64,000 bases of DNA from Pristionchus mayeri (GCA_036245805.1 BTRK01000004.1:33155541-33219540), one strand, 5' to 3'; counted from the first letter of the stretch, positions 1 to 13,473 are shown. The notes: generated by a model not told the origin, from the sequence alone. Translations and numbers: made by a program.

Positions 1-603
1 TCTGCTCTAATTTTTGCAAGAAGCTAAAATTCGATATATTTTATCTAATATTAATCAACTAACTTTTGTTTGTTTTCATGTTACACATGCTCGGATTGTC
101 TGTGGTCATGTTTCAATTTTTCATCTTGCTTCCGATTGTTTTATGGATAAATTTATTTTCGTGATTGTCTAATGATTGCTTGTTCATATATGTGGTATAC
201 TGTCCGTGAAATACCTTCATCAGCATTAAATTTAGATATTGGCAATACCATAATCCTGGACAGTCAATCTTACTCTTTACGCTACATTCCAGTTTTTTAC
301 AGCTGCTAGAGAGTTTTTTATTTATGTTCACAGTAGATCTTTAAAATACACACTACTTGCGAAATTTAGTATATTACAGTTTAGGGTAGTTGGAGAATAG
401 GAATGACTTGCGATGCGCCCCATTTGAACTCAAAGAGCCTCCTTTTTGACTTGCTATACTTATTATGTTTCCAATTTTAATATTCATTCTTATAGATTAA
501 GTTAGTTGAACTTTTTGAATTTTTTGTTCGTTAACACCGTTGGCATCCTTACATATCCTTTTTTTACATTTTTTTAGGTTTTCTCTAAATTGATCCAATT
601 CAG
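1..603. other. AT-rich intergenic sequence, nothing recognised
   Basis: No exon-like frame, repeat or RNA gene was recognised. The last bases form a pyrimidine-rich stretch ending in CAG directly before the start codon at 604, which could be a spliced-leader acceptor for helicase copy A. Confidence 0.5.
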
Positions 604-3600
604 ATGGTCGAAGACTTTTTCAATGAGCTGTCCATCGTTCCACTCGATGCTGATCATTCCTTTCTCCGGTGAATTCTTCTATAATTCAATGCTTTTAATT
701 TCTTAATCTAAATATTGGGCCATGCATTAATTGCTCATCAAGTTGTGGTTATATGCAGTATGATGACAATTATTTCAGTTCTGTCACCGTCTCCGATAAA
801 CATCCCTGGCGTGATCTCTACCAGGAGAGGGAACCTCCTCCCGATAACTCAACCATAACTGTCTCTAGCGAAGCTGCACCTCTGGTGTACGAGCGAGATG
901 ATCAACTCAAGAGACCGAGTAAGACGATCGGTATTTCATTTAGATATTTCTCCATAAGTCTGTCCAATCAATAGAAAACATCAATATTTTCAGACATTTT
1001 AGACATATTTTAGGCAAATCTTATGTTTCATTACAGATATATGTATTTCACTCAGTTTCCGCTCGCTCGAAATACAATCTGCACAATAAGTTTCTGTGTA
1101 CTTTTGGTTTCCTTCTGTCCGTTGAATATGTTATACTGCCAAATCAGAGAATTGGGAACATCTCAATATTTCAGTTCGGTGGGATTGCACGAGACGATTC
1201 GATTATGCGACGTAGAAGCATTCAGGAAGAGTGAGTGAAACACTACTTTTACTTGTAGTTTACATCACCCTTTCGTGTATTATTTCGTGTATCTAAACAC
1301 AAAACAAGAGTCGAATGAGAGATCCTATTTTTGGCTGTGCCTTCACGATACACATAATACCTATTTTTCTGCAATTTAGAGACAGCAGAGAAGGCACTCG
1401 GACACAGTATCGATGATGAGATGGGCATTCTTTCAAGTGATTTTCCTTCTTTTTCTTACTTTTCCAAGGATTAGACTGTAACCGTACTCTTACGATACAA
1501 CATCTGCTCAGCTGCCTTCTATGGTCTCAACTACTACTTCCAACCGAACGCTGTAATTCGTCCCGTGATCTATCGCTACATTGATGTGATCAAGAACTCC
1601 TTCGCTCTTCTAGAAGCCATTCACTTCGAGTTGTTCATGCCAGGTTGATTTGTATTTTCTTCACATTTTGACGTATTTTTTGATAAATTATTTTCGATTT
1701 AAAAATGCAATAAACATGCAATGTTACATTGTATTGCAGATCGATGCGATCTCCGTTTCATCTCAATTCCTTTCTCTACCGTACCCCCGAACACCGCCCA
1801 AGGCGACTACTTCCGCGTTTTCGATGCTGTTTTGCTCTCCAATCACTCGTTCGCCGTTCAACTGGAAAATGTGAAGTACCCCGTGGTATGGAGGGCGATT
1901 AAAGTAGAGAAGATTGGGACTCGCGTGAACTTTATCGACGCACTCACGTACATTGTGGACAAGAAGACGAACGTGAGTACAATTTTCTGTCTTGTTAATC
2001 TATTTTGCAATGCATTATTTTTATATTAATTTACTTGCAGTTCCGAGGTAATGTAGTCGGCATCTCTGCAAAGTTCGACCGCGAATTCTACTTTCGCGAG
2101 AGTCTTCTCCCGAAGAAGAAAATGGAGAACTCAATAGTGCACGTGATTGTCGGAGACAGACTCACTGCCCATCTCTACCCGGTATGTCGATGGTTATTAC
2201 TGTAGGAATGCTTTCTTGGGAACAGTCTTTTCGTAAAGGCCAACCCATCGAGGGAAACTCACAAGCACGCTACTTTCAGTTTTAACTGTTACTGTGACTG
2301 TCAATTATTTTATAATACATAAATTTTAGTGACTCACTGGCAACATGCGCAATGTATGAGCACGTATTCAGAAATTACCACTGTCATTATTTCATTTTAT
2401 CGGTAACAGTCTTTTCACCAAAATTCCATGACACGAGACAACGGAAAAGGTCAATCAGACTGGTATAATATGGTAGTTAGTGTCATGACCAGAATGTTCT
2501 ATCGAATACGCCTTGATGCAGGTCGAACCGCCCCTTCCTCCACCTTGCCGATCACTTCAGTTGCACTCTAAGAAGATGACGGCTGCTCCTGACGGCATCT
2601 GGGAGTCTTTCTGTGCCATCTTCTGGAGTGAGTGAATATAATTCTCATTTTATGTTAGGAAATTGAATATCAATTGTGTTGTTATGTTCAGAAAATTTTA
2701 CATCATATTGCAGATCCTCCGAATGCCGAAAAGGAGCCCTACGATCCTCGTAGCGAGTACCTCAAGCGCGTGAGGGAGGAGGAGGAGGAAGGAGTGCAGC
2801 TTCTGCTGTCGGTGCAGAATGTGAGTTGGAAAGAATTGCAAAATTGAATCATAATTTTTATTGTGTAACTTTCATAGCATTTTTTTTGCATTTTTAAAGC
2901 AAAGTTACAATTTAATATACTATTTCTATTACATTGATGTTCATATGTATTGTAGGTCGCGGTCGACAACATTGGATCCGCGCTGAAGGAGATTCTGCCT
3001 GATGAAGTCAGTGTCTACAATATGAAATCGAGTATGAAGTTGGACCCTTGGAATCCCGCGCCTTACGATTTCTTCGATCTGATGGATGTGCGGGATCTCG
3101 AAAAATGGAAGTGGGGACAACAACCAATGGAGAGCACTGTTACCAGGTACTATCCCATCTTTGCTGAACATTTTTATGTTTAAAGTGTACATAATAAAAT
3201 TGAACACCAGAAAAAATAAATGCGATCGTTTTGTTTAGATACGAGCGAGGCAGGGATCGACGCTCCGAGAGCGTTAGATTCAACAACTATGATGAGTGTC
3301 TTTCCTTCAACAGGGGAGAGTTCGAGAGGAGTGTCGATCCGCAGGTTTGCTGTTTTGTGTTATTCCACTGTTATTCGCGTTTCAATTTAGCTGAATTGAC
3401 TAAAATTTTGCTTTAAAGGTAGACGAGAAAGCAACAGTATTGTTTTCAGATCGTCCTTTCGACTGTTGAGATGGTGCTCATGAAAATGTCCAGGCCAGGC
3501 AAGATGTGTAGAAACCTCGAAGGAGTGACCAGAATTATCATCGACGAAGCTTCTCTCCTGACTGAAGCCGCACTCTTCTGCATCATTCGACGATTCCCAA

Positions 3601-6600
3601 TGGTGTGATACATTTTTAAAAATAAATCTTTCAAAGCTACTACTTGATGCTACTATATGATTAATATAAGTTTGTAATTTTAAGACAAGAAACGTGTTGG
3701 GAACAATGAAGTAATAAGGTGAACAATGCCATTTTAGGCAAGAATCGTTCTGATCGGTGACGATAATCAACTGCCTCCATTCATGTACGACAGCAAGATT
3801 CTGGGCCATGAATTGGCTGGAAGACCGGCTCTTTCCGTTGCGATGAAGACTGGAAAAGTTCCCGTTGTGGAACTGAACGAAGTCTATCGAGCTCCTCCTT
3901 CCCTCGTTGCTCCCTACAACAGACTCGCCTATGGAGGGAGACTCGTTTCAAAGAAGGTCAGTTATATCCGGAAAAAAATATTTATTTTGAATGTTCTACT
4001 ACATTTAAGACACTTGTTAAAAAGTTAGACTAAATTTATGTATTCTGAAGTGGTATGTTTAGGCAGAAGGACAGGGTCCTCTCAGTCTGATCGGTCTGGT
4101 TCCCTTCGGGAGCCCACAACTCCTTCTGATTGATGTAGATGGAAGAGAGAAGACGAATGGAAAGAATAAGTCTCTGTACAATGAGAAGGAGATCGATGTA
4201 CTTCTCCGGTCAGTTGTCAATTCCTTGAATTACTGTAGCTACCAGAGTTCAAAAATTGGGAAATCATCTCTGTCTATATGAGAGGAATCGAGAGAGAATT
4301 ACCTATTTTCGAGGGTTTGCGGCGGTAGGAACCAAACTCAATGTATCAGGATACCATTTTGGCACAAAGTATTTCAAATGATGCTCTTTCAAACTGCGTA
4401 GACAGAATTTCGATATCTGTCGTCATCTTCGAGATTCAGAAGGCCAAACATGGCACACTCACTTTTTGGGGGTCAAATCGTGGAATCAAATCAAATCAAA
4501 TCAAATCGTAATCGGTCATAAGTCGGTTTAAAATTGAGATTGAACCTCGCTCTTTTTCCCAAAGAAAGCGACCATCATGCGCTAAAACTTTCACGTTGAG
4601 GATATCATTCCTTGTGCACTCTCTGGTACGGGGTGGTCGACTGTACCAAAAATGTCCGGATTCTGCAAATCGGAATTTCCGCACATGCGTCTAACTTGAG
4701 GCAAAAAATCAAGGAAATCGGGGTATGTATACAAAAATGGCGCTGGCTTGGGTACGGTAGCCCCAAAATGGGTTCCAGACAGTGGCACTTCCAAACCTCC
4801 TCTTGGCTGCTATTAGGCTCAAATACTAAAGTTATTGGCACCTCCTGGAATCTCCCCAGAGCCTATCTGACTCGAGAAACTAAGCGTCCAGACACCTTAG
4901 TATCCGCTCACACCGCAAGATCGAACAGCACTTTCCCCAGTTGAAGAGAACCTCCGGTCTCTCCAACGAAACTGCTGCCCGCACAAGCGAGGTTCACGAC
5001 AGGATATCTTCCTGACAGGCTATCTGCCTGACGCGCTTGCCTATCTGGCTCACGCGATTTTCGCAAAGCTTTCTGCTTCGCACCAGGACGACACTCAGCT
5101 ATCTGCTATGCGCCACAAACAGTAAGTGAGAAACGAGGAGAAGGATAGAGAAAGAGAAGACACAAGTGAAAGAGAAAAGCGGAAGGAACAAGACGACTTG
5201 CAGAAAACGACGAAAAGCGTAAACTACCCAGAAACGCCCACTACCCGCTATTCAAAACTCAGGTAATGCGATTGGGTTTAAGTAGAATGATTATTATTAA
5301 ACTTCAATCAAGAAAACAACAAAGAAACGTCAACAACCGTCAACGGAACGGAACAGAAACTCGACTGACCATAAATCACAACTTGAAATAGGGGAAAAAG
5401 GGATACGGTAGGTTTTCCGCATAGGATACGAAAAGTTGGAGCGAAATTTAAATAGTGAAGCATAAACTGATTTAATAATGATAATATAATTAATAATTAT
5501 AATTTTAACTATTATTCACAGCAAATGGGGCAAAATCGATAATGCGACTAGAGTTGGGTGCCCCGTTTACAATACTTCCAAAATCATCCAAAACAACATT
5601 CAAAATCGTTTCCCCAATAGTTATACCACAGTCATTGGTAACAAATTACGGTATGACATAAAATTCAAAAATCTAGATTTTGACCCTCTTCAGCTTGTGA
5701 GATGGGTACTTTTGAATAAAATCAGATTGAAATGGTGTATAAACATTCCTCGAAACGTCTCGAACATATGGCGCACCCGTAAACACGATATTTCATCTCA
5801 GGAATCCAAGGAAAAGCGCGAAACGGTATATCATCTCAACATAGTCATAGCGACATAAGCCTGTACTATAGGTAAAAGTAGTCATAGAAATCCGGCATAT
5901 GGCTAGAAATGTAGAGCAGAACGAGCTAAACAATTCATCTGTTGAAAGTGAGTCTCCATCTTTTCGTTGAAGCGCGCAACAGAGCCTACAAGTTGGTAGA
6001 AAACGCTGGTGGAGGCGGGCGGGATAGCGCTAATTGGAGGGGAGGGAGAGGGAGGTCAGGCGGCGAAAGCGTCAGACGGTTAGAGAGCGCGCTCTCGGGG
6101 GATTCTAACCCGTTTCTAGTCATCTTCTAGGCTCTGTAGCGCGCTTCAACGAAAAGATAGAGACTCACTTTCAACAGATGAATTGTTTAGCTCGTTCTGC
6201 ACTACATTTCTAGCCATGGCTTATGTCGCTATGACTATGTTGACCTGATATACAGTTTCGCGCTTTTCCTTGGATTCCTGAGATGAATTATCGTGTTTAC
6301 GGGTGCGCCATTTGTTCGAGACGTTTCGAGGAATGTTTATACACCATTTCAAGCTGATTTTATTCAAAAGTACCCACCTCACAAGCTGAAGTGGGTCAAA
6401 ATATCGATTTTTGAATTTTAGGTCATACCGTAATTTGTTAACAATGACTGTGGTATAACTATTGGGGAAACTATTTTGAATGCTGTTTTGGATGATTTTG
6501 GAAGTATTTGAGCCTAATAGCAGCCAAGAGGAGGTTTGGAAGTGCCACTGTCTGGAACCCATTTTGGGGCTACCGTACCCAAGCCAGCGCCATTTTTGTA

Positions 6601-9600
6601 TACATACCCCGATTTCCTTGATTTTTTGCCTCAAGTTAGACGCATATAGGTACATATAGGCTTTGTGCGGAAATTCCGATTTGCAGAATCCGGACATTTT
6701 TGGTACAGTCGACCACCCCGTACCAGAGAGTGCACAAGGAATGATATCCTCAACGTGAAAGTTTTAGCACATGATGGTAGCTTTCTTTGGGAAAAAAGAG
6801 CGCGGTTCTATCTCAATTTTAAACCGACTTATGACCGATTAAGTGGTCCCGATTACTACATAAAGACATATCGTAACGTTTGTCTGTCTGTCCGTCTGTC
6901 TGTCCCTTTGTCTGTCACACTTTTTCTTCAAATCGCTGTAACTCGGCTCAAAATCATCCTATGTGCCTAGCACCTTGACCATATGAAACCCCTTGACGAG
7001 CACTTTCAAAATTTGAACTTTGATCTTTGAACTTTGTAGTTTGTAGTTTGATCACATTCTTTAAATCGCTCTAATTCGCTTCAAAATCATCGTAGAAGGT
7101 TAGAACCTTGACCATATGAAATTTCTTGACGAGCACTTTCAAAATTTGAACTTTGTAGTTTGTAGTTTGATCACTTTCCTTCAAATCGCTCTAATTCGCT
7201 TCAAAATCATCGTAGCACCGTAGGACCTTGACCGTTGGTGACCCCTTGACGAGAGCTTTCAAAAAATTGATCTTTGTAGTTTGTAGTTTGATCTTTTTCT
7301 TCAAATCGCTCTAACTTTGCTCAAACACGTCCGTGTGACGTCGGACCTTGACCATTGGCATTGCGTTGACGAGCACTTTCATCACACTACTTAATATGGT
7401 GCATTTTACCGAATCGCAGAAAACAAATGCACCGAGCGCACCACCCGCCACACCACAACTTCCTAACCTGCTCTCACTCCCCGCAGCGTGAGCGTTGTGA
7501 AAGGCTCGTGAGGCCGAGAGCGATCCGAAAAGTTGGATTGGGGCGAAGCCGCGCGAAGAGGTGCCAATCACTTTAGTATTTGAGCCTAATAGCAGCCAAG
7601 AGGAGGTTTGGAAGTGCCACTGTCTGGAACCCATTTTGGGGATACCGTACTCAAGCCAGCGCCATTTTTTTATACATATCCCGATTTCCTTGATTTTTTG
7701 CCTCAAGTTAGACGCATATAGGTACTATTGATCGTGCATATAGGCTTTGTGCGGAAATTCCGATTTGCAGAATCCGGACATTTTTGGTACAGTCGACCAC
7801 CCCGTACCAGAGAGTGCACAAGGAATGAAATCCTCAACGTGAAAGTTTTAGCGCATGATGGTCGCTTTCTTTGGGAAAAAGAGCGAGGTTCAATCTCAAT
7901 TTTAAACCGACTTATGACCGATTACGATTTGATTTGATTTGATTTGATTCCACGATTTGACCCCCAAAAAGTGAGTGTGCCATGTTTGGCCTTCTGAATC
8001 TCGAAGATGACGACAGATATCGAAATTCTGTCCACTTATTTTAACCACTTAACCACTTATTTTAAAGCCCTCGTTAAGCTCTTTTCACTCTGAAAAATAA
8101 ATTTGCGTCTTTACCTAAACTTTTGAGAAACACGGTCTTAATCATAGCGCTGTTAAAATTCACTTTAACAACTCTAGTTTGCATAGATCGATAGAGCTCG
8201 AAAAATGAGTGGGGGCTACCCGGAGGAAAGTGTGGCACCAGAACTAACAACATGGTGCCGGGGCCTTGGGAATGATGATATGAGTATGACCTCCTCAGGG
8301 CTTCGCCCCAATCCAACTTTTTCGGATCGCCCTCGGCCTCACGAGCCTTTCACAACGTTTTAAGCCAGCTCTCAACAGTCACTCCAATTTTTATCTTCAA
8401 CACACAACCCCGCGTAACGTAGCGACCGAAGGTCGCTAGTTTGACCCCCAAAAAGTGAGTGTGCCAAGTTTGGCCTTCTGAATCTCGAAGATGACGACAG
8501 ATATCGAAATTCTGTCAACGCAGTTTGAAAGAGCATCATTTGAAATACTTTGTGCCAAAATTGTGGCCTGATACGAAGAGTTTGATTCTACCGCCGCAGG
8601 GTAGGCAATTATTATCTCGCGATTCCTATCATATATTAGTCATTGGGTACGTTATATTCACATTATTTCAGTCTCTTGAAGAAATTTCCGCAAGGTCGAT
8701 CACAGGACATTATGATTATCTGTCTCTACAAGGAACAGACGATTAGGTACTTTAATGATGCAACTTTGGTGGGGAATTGTTCTTCAGTCTTTGATTGCAA
8801 CTATTTTCATGATTATTTTGGTTTATTTCAACTGAACAGGAAGGGTTTTCGTGTATTTTGAAAGTAGAAATAATCAGAAAAGTATTTAAATTATGGGCTT
8901 GTGATTCAAAGGGATAAGGATACTGGTTTGTAGACTGCAGGGGACTCTCGATAGACAGTGCAGTCAGAGAGTGATGCTGATGGCCAGTACACGGTGCTCA
9001 CTGTCGATTCTGCCCAGGTATTATTTCACTTGATTTCTTTCTGTAAAATTATTCTCAACGGTGTTTTTCGAAATAGACTACCTTTGCAAAAAACATTTAA
9101 ATTAAGTAAGTCCAACCTGCTTCAGGGCAAGGAAAGTCCCATCGTCATTCTCATGACTACACGCACTAACAAGGCCACTGATTTCTTCTGCAGCACTGAG
9201 AGGTTTCCTTTTCTTATATAGAAATCCTGTAATACAGGCTACTTGCTCAAAAAATATTTAAAAAGCGAGTATGTCAGAAGCAACAACTGTTCAATTGTAG
9301 CATGTATCCTTGAGCATGTATAACACGCCTCTCACCTAAGAATAGAGCTGATTCTCAAATTTTTCGGATTAGGGTAAACTATGGTGTGTGATGTTTTTCG
9401 AGATTTGGGTAGGTCTATCTCCTTGAAGGATACCCTGAGGAGGTCATACTCATATCATCATTCCCAAGGCCCCGGCACCATGTTGTTAGTTCTGGTGCCA
9501 CACTTTAATCATTAATTACTCGTTTCCAACGCAATTTTAGACAAAATGTTCCTCCGGGTAGCCCCCACTCATTTTTCGAGCTCTATCGATCTATGCAAAC

Positions 9601-10518
9601 TAGAGTTGTTAAAGTGAATTTTAACAGCGCTATGATTAAGACCGTGTTTCTCAAAAGTTTAGGTAAAGACGCAAATTTATTTTTCAGAGTGAAAAGAGCT
9701 TAACGAGGGCTTTAAAATAAGTGGTTTATGGTTTTTATACGTGTGGGCAAAAATGTGCAGCGTCCATTTCCAGTTCCGAGTTGATTTGAAGCCATTTTAT
9801 TCAACGCAGACCGCGCGCTTTTTCAGGCGCCAAGCAAAATGAGCGACTTCAAATAAAATGACTTCAAATCAACTCGGAGATGTAAATTGACACAGCACAT
9901 TTTTGCCCACATGTATAAAAACCATAAACCACTCATTTTAAAGCCCTCTTCAAGCTCTTTTCACTCAGAAAAATAAATTTGCGTCTTTACCTAAACTTCA
10001 GAAGCACGGTCTTAATCATAGCGCTGTTAAAATTCACTTTCACAAGCTCTAGTTTGCATAGATCGATAGAGCTCGAAAAATGAGTGGGGGTCACCCAGAG
10101 AACATTTTGTCTAAAATTGCGTTGGAAACGAGTAATTAATTATTAAAGTGAGGCACCAGAACAAATGACATGGTGCCCCGACTGTATAATTAATGATGGT
10201 CAATTCAGAAGTTGGGGTAGTGATTAGGCATGTTAAGGGATGATAAAACTGACGGAAACTCGTTTCTGATTTTTTTTGCTAATGCGACACTTTGATCGAT
10301 CCTTACGTGAGTGGCGTGATAAAAGAGGGGAGGTGACTAATAACAGTTCAAGGTATTCTGACAGATAAATTGAGTTTAGATGCAACGTTTCCATTTCTCG
10401 TCAGCAGAAGGCCCTGGTCATCCTCGGAAAATCATCTCTTCTCACTACGAACGAACCGTGGAGTACGGTAGTGAATGGAGATGACTTTACGAGCATCAAA
10501 GTTAAGGATTTGAAGTAA
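604..10518 (+). CDS. UPF1/NAM7-like SF1 helicase, copy A (lacks Walker A; probably decaying)
   Basis: About 18 exons were read by comparison with copies B and C. Examples are 604-668, 779-918, 1175-1230, 1512-1643, 1740-1972, 2041-2181, 2522-2627, 2714-2820, 2956-3146, 3239-3344, 3450-3602, 3738-3956, 4063-4208, 8672-8746, about 8957-9018, 9126-9202 and 10380-10518. Helicase motif II is RIIIDEASLLTEAALF (about 3534-3585), motif III LIGDDNQLPPFMYD (3750-3790), motif IV IMIICLYKEQ (8710-8740), motif V LTVDSAQ, and motif VI CNVSISRQQKALVILGK in the last exon. Superfamily 1 helicases of this type unwind RNA or DNA using ATP. The exon at 2714-2820 goes straight from the SEYLKRV block to motif Ia (LLLSVQN), skipping roughly 200 residues that hold the Q motif and Walker A in B and C. 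One acceptor (8955-8956) is AC instead of AG. ATPase function is therefore doubtful. The start is chosen because it matches copies B and C and follows CAG directly. Confidence 0.75.
5571..6509. repeat. Inner palindromic (foldback) element, about 0.94 kb
   Basis: The left arm 5571-5991 and right arm 6127-6509 are near-perfect reverse complements. Both contain the string GAGTCTC next to a TTCGTTGAAGCGCGC block close to the centre. The spacer (about 5992-6126) is GC-rich. It sits within the larger foldback complex and carries no transposase. Confidence 0.8.
6872..7390. repeat. Minisatellite: (TGTC)n tract plus four copies of a ~120-bp unit
   Basis: A TGTC/CGTC simple repeat at about 6880-6917 is followed by four tandem units beginning near 6929, 7061, 7181 and 7301. 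Each starts with a TCAAATCGCT-like string and contains CTTGACCAT and TTGACGAGCACTTTC. Spacing is 132, 120 and 120 bp. It is intronic and noncoding. Confidence 0.8.
9470..10176. repeat. Foldback element in the last intron of helicase copy A
   Basis: Arms about 9470-9735 and 9930-10176 are inverted copies of each other; both contain the strings ATAGATCGATAGAGCTCG and CTAAACTT. The loop has its own shorter inverted repeat (about 9740-9930). A third copy of the same arm lies at about 8034-8330, within the larger foldback complex. It has no coding capacity. Confidence 0.75.
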
Positions 10519-11220
10519 AATGACGTGATATTCATGAATAGACATTGTTCATTTTGTTGTTTCCTTTTCTAATGTTTTGTAACCGTCTCATTTTGTTGTT
10601 CATTAATCATGTTGATTCATGACATTGTTCCTTGTTCTCGATGAAGATTTTCTAGTTGATTTTTACTGTTCTTTATATTTGTCTCAGCTGGTTCAACGTC
10701 CATGCATACTGAAAAATGTTTTAAAAAATTCTTTAGAATGATCATCTACAACAGTGGCCTAGTCGATCACTTGCGATGCGGTCACGCGTTGCGTACTGTA
10801 GTTGCACTTCCGTTTGTAGAGTTGTGCCCCTTTCGGTTTCTAAATCGTTTGACCCATCTACGTTTTATTCTTCATAGATTTTGGCTTTACATTAGTTGGA
10901 ATATTCCTATCGCGTCAACTATTCATTTGGAACGTGAAATTAGCTACATTTATCATGAAACTTATTGTTAAAATCTTAATTTTCGAACGTATTCTTATTT
11001 TTTATATTTAAATTTCCGATTCCTTAGTATTTACTATTAACTTCCACGGTGCGCATTATAAATAATTCATTATCGCTCATTAGTAGTCTCACAATACACA
11101 ATAATTAACATCTGACCAGCGCGTAGTTTTCGTCCTCACTCAATCACGTGTTTCTCGATTAGAACGAAAGTTCGTGATAGCAATTTCGTAGCATAATCTT
11201 ATATACTGCAGTATCTTCAG
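10519..11220. other. Intergenic sequence, nothing recognised
   Basis: An 89-codon open frame at 10702-10971 has no recognisable motif and no splice context, so it was not called. The last bases (ATCTTCAG before 11221) form the acceptor at the start of the next gene. Confidence 0.4.
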
Positions 11221-11805
11221 ATGTATCTGTATCTGGCTGGAAGAAGGATCGTTAAGAGCAAATTCGTGTCGAAACTGGAGGGAGTGAAGAAGCGTCAGAG
11301 AGTAGCGAAGGAGGCGCGACATTATGCTTTTGGTTAGTATGATCATTCGTTCCTCTATTCGTATTTTTCTTATTAAATCTTGTGCAATATTATATATATA
11401 TATGATATGTTGTCACGTTTTTTTGAGTTAAGGAATAAAAACCTAAAGCGGCATGATAGATTGAGAATCGATTGCGAAAGACGAGAGAGGGAGACTGTTG
11501 TGAAGATTCGCGCGGTGTCGATGATATAATTTAGATGCTAGTGTGTATGTTTTTTGAAGCTTCATAAGTAAAAAAATGTGAACAAAAAGTTAGTTCAAAT
11601 AAACTGCGCAAAGGAAAGACGAGTGGAATGATTTTCATTTATAGGTCTAACTCTAAAAATGTATTTATATCTTTAATTTCTTCTAAATTCAGTAAATCGC
11701 GCGAAGATCTGGAGAAAGAAGAAAGAATTCAAGAAGATAGATATCATAGCGACACAGATTGGGATGATAAATGAGTTGATCGAATTCTTACTGGAAGACG
11801 GACCG
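11221..11805 (+). pseudogene. Coiled-coil/F-box-type gene, paralog 1: first two exons only
   Basis: Exon 1 (11221-11332) starts MYLYLAGRRIVKSKF and exon 2 (11693-11805) encodes a Lys-rich helix ending in ELIEFLLEDGP. Both align position by position with exons 1 and 2 of paralogs 2 (21844, 22242) and 3 (26913, 27203), including intron phase. In those genes the F-box exon follows within 300 bp. Here no F-box exon is visible before the repeats that start near 12700. It is therefore a truncated copy, or its 3' part was displaced by repeat insertion. Confidence 0.6.
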
Positions 11806-12699
11806 GTTAGTTAAACGATTAAGAGACCCGCTCCGTAAGATTCTACCACCTCCCGGACATGTTGAGCAAGCGACGGGAACCGTGGGGGCACACTGTGTTG
11901 GGACGAGTGCCTGAGCCCTGCATTATTGAAATTTGCCACTTATTATATGCTACGGCCATTGAGTAGGCAAACAACATTAATAAGGTGGAAAAGGGACAAA
12001 AAATCACATTTTCTTAAGTATGTAAAATCGACTCAAAAGTCAAAATACATTTCACTCTAGGTGCCCCGACATTGCTAAAAATACATTAACTGCAGACATC
12101 GATCGATTCTGAATAATATATTTTGAACCAAAATTTCACATTTTCTTACCTACATGGCTCATTTCGGGCCCAATCCCTTAGGTTTTTTAACCACAACATG
12201 CTCTGCACTATGATGCATTACAATCGCTTTGCAGTTAATCTCGACAGCTTCTTGGCTTCCGAGAAATAATTTTCGAACGTGCCCATAGACTTGCTTCAAA
12301 CATTCAAAAATTCATTTTCACCAATTCAATGAGTGAAATGATTAGCTTTTACCATTTCAAGATATTGCTGGCTCCGGTATATGTGTTAACACTGAAAAGA
12401 TCGCATTTTCACACATTTAAAAAAATCACGTTTCACAACCTCGAAAATTTCAAAATTTGGCGATCATTCTCCCATTCCGAGGAAACCTAATCCCACGCAT
12501 TCTACATAAAAGTTGAAGTATACTTCCAATAGATTAAGAAAACCACATATACGGTCCCTCCTGTCGTCTTCAATTTCCAAAACTTTTGCTTAAATATGCC
12601 TCAAATACGAATTTTTAATTATTAAATTGTTCAATTACTACAAATCTATTGCTCAGTCAGGATTGCATTATTTTTTAAACAATACACCACCATATGAGA
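11806..12699. other. Noncoding sequence, no feature recognised
   Basis: AT-rich sequence follows the truncated F-box paralog 1. I looked for an F-box exon similar to 22582 or 27428 and did not find one. Confidence 0.4.
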
Positions 12700-12759
12700 A
12701 GTGATATTATCATAAAAGATTAGCTGATTTACTTGATCTTAAAAATAACAATTTTTAGA

Positions 12760-13405
12760 ATTTTTCATTTTTTGTGCGCTAATTTCTCGTAAACCGTAAT
12801 TCGAATCCCTTAGATTATATGTTTCTAACATAAAATGCTCCATGTTGTTCCGCATTTCTTTGTTAGCGAAGCACTTCAGCGTCTTCGCTTTCAAGAAATA
12901 TTTATCGAACATACCTTCGTCGATCATCTTAACTTTTTAGTATTTTCGAATGATGTAACCAAACGATACGAAATTTGAAAAACGTTTCAGAGACCCTATT
13001 AGCGATTATATTGTCCACGTCGGAGTATTCTACAAAAAGTGTATTGAATTGGTGAGATTATGCTTCCGTGGAATGTCATAATAATGCTCTCAAATGAGAT
13101 TTTGAGAAAAGTGACTTTTATAAACATTTGTCAAAATACGTTAATTATAGTATTTTCAAACACATTTAAGCTGGAAATATATATAGCTGTACACATCTAA
13201 TGGCTGCTCACTTTAGTACTGCAGAAAATATTGTTTTCCTTTTTTGAAGCTCGCCGTGGAGGCATGTTCGATAAACATTTCTTGAAAGCGAAGACGCTGA
13301 TGTGTTTCGCTAACATAGAAATGCGGAACAACATGGAGTAGTGTACGTTAGAAACACATAATCTAAGGGATTGAAATTACGTTTTACGAGAAATTAGTGC
13401 ACATA
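12760..13405. repeat. Inverted repeat with arms of ~140 bp
   Basis: The left arm (about 12775-12915) contains AGCACTTCAGCGTCTTCGCT and the right arm (about 13255-13405) carries its diverged reverse complement (AGCGAAGACGCTGATGTG). The spacing suggests a non-autonomous foldback element. There is no coding potential. Confidence 0.65.
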
Positions 13406-13473
13406 ACTGACGTCAACGTCGATGGATTCTGGTTTCCTTCGAAATTCTTACATAACTTTTCATGCTCTTTCGA

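Larger units (their letters stand above)
4349..8572. repeat. Nested foldback repeat complex inside an intron of helicase copy A
   Basis: Bases 4349-4472 reappear as reverse complement at 8441-8572. The block about 4405-4855 is repeated inverted at about 7575-8032 and, in part, at about 6510-6860. A TTTGATTTGA-type tract marks both arms (4483-4508; 7925-7950). The right arm is interrupted by another repeat (about 8034-8440) that duplicates part of the arm. No transposase frame is visible, so this looks like non-autonomous foldback DNA that expanded one intron to about 4.5 kb. Confidence 0.8.

Noticed and set aside
4612..4944. 110-codon frame and its relatives at 6221-6697 and 7311-7706
   Set aside because: The same repeat arm read in both orientations gives similar open frames; no domain, no start context.
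6929..7390. Possible CRISPR-like array
   Set aside because: The 120-bp units are repeated over nearly their whole length without unique spacers, in a eukaryotic intron; a plain minisatellite.
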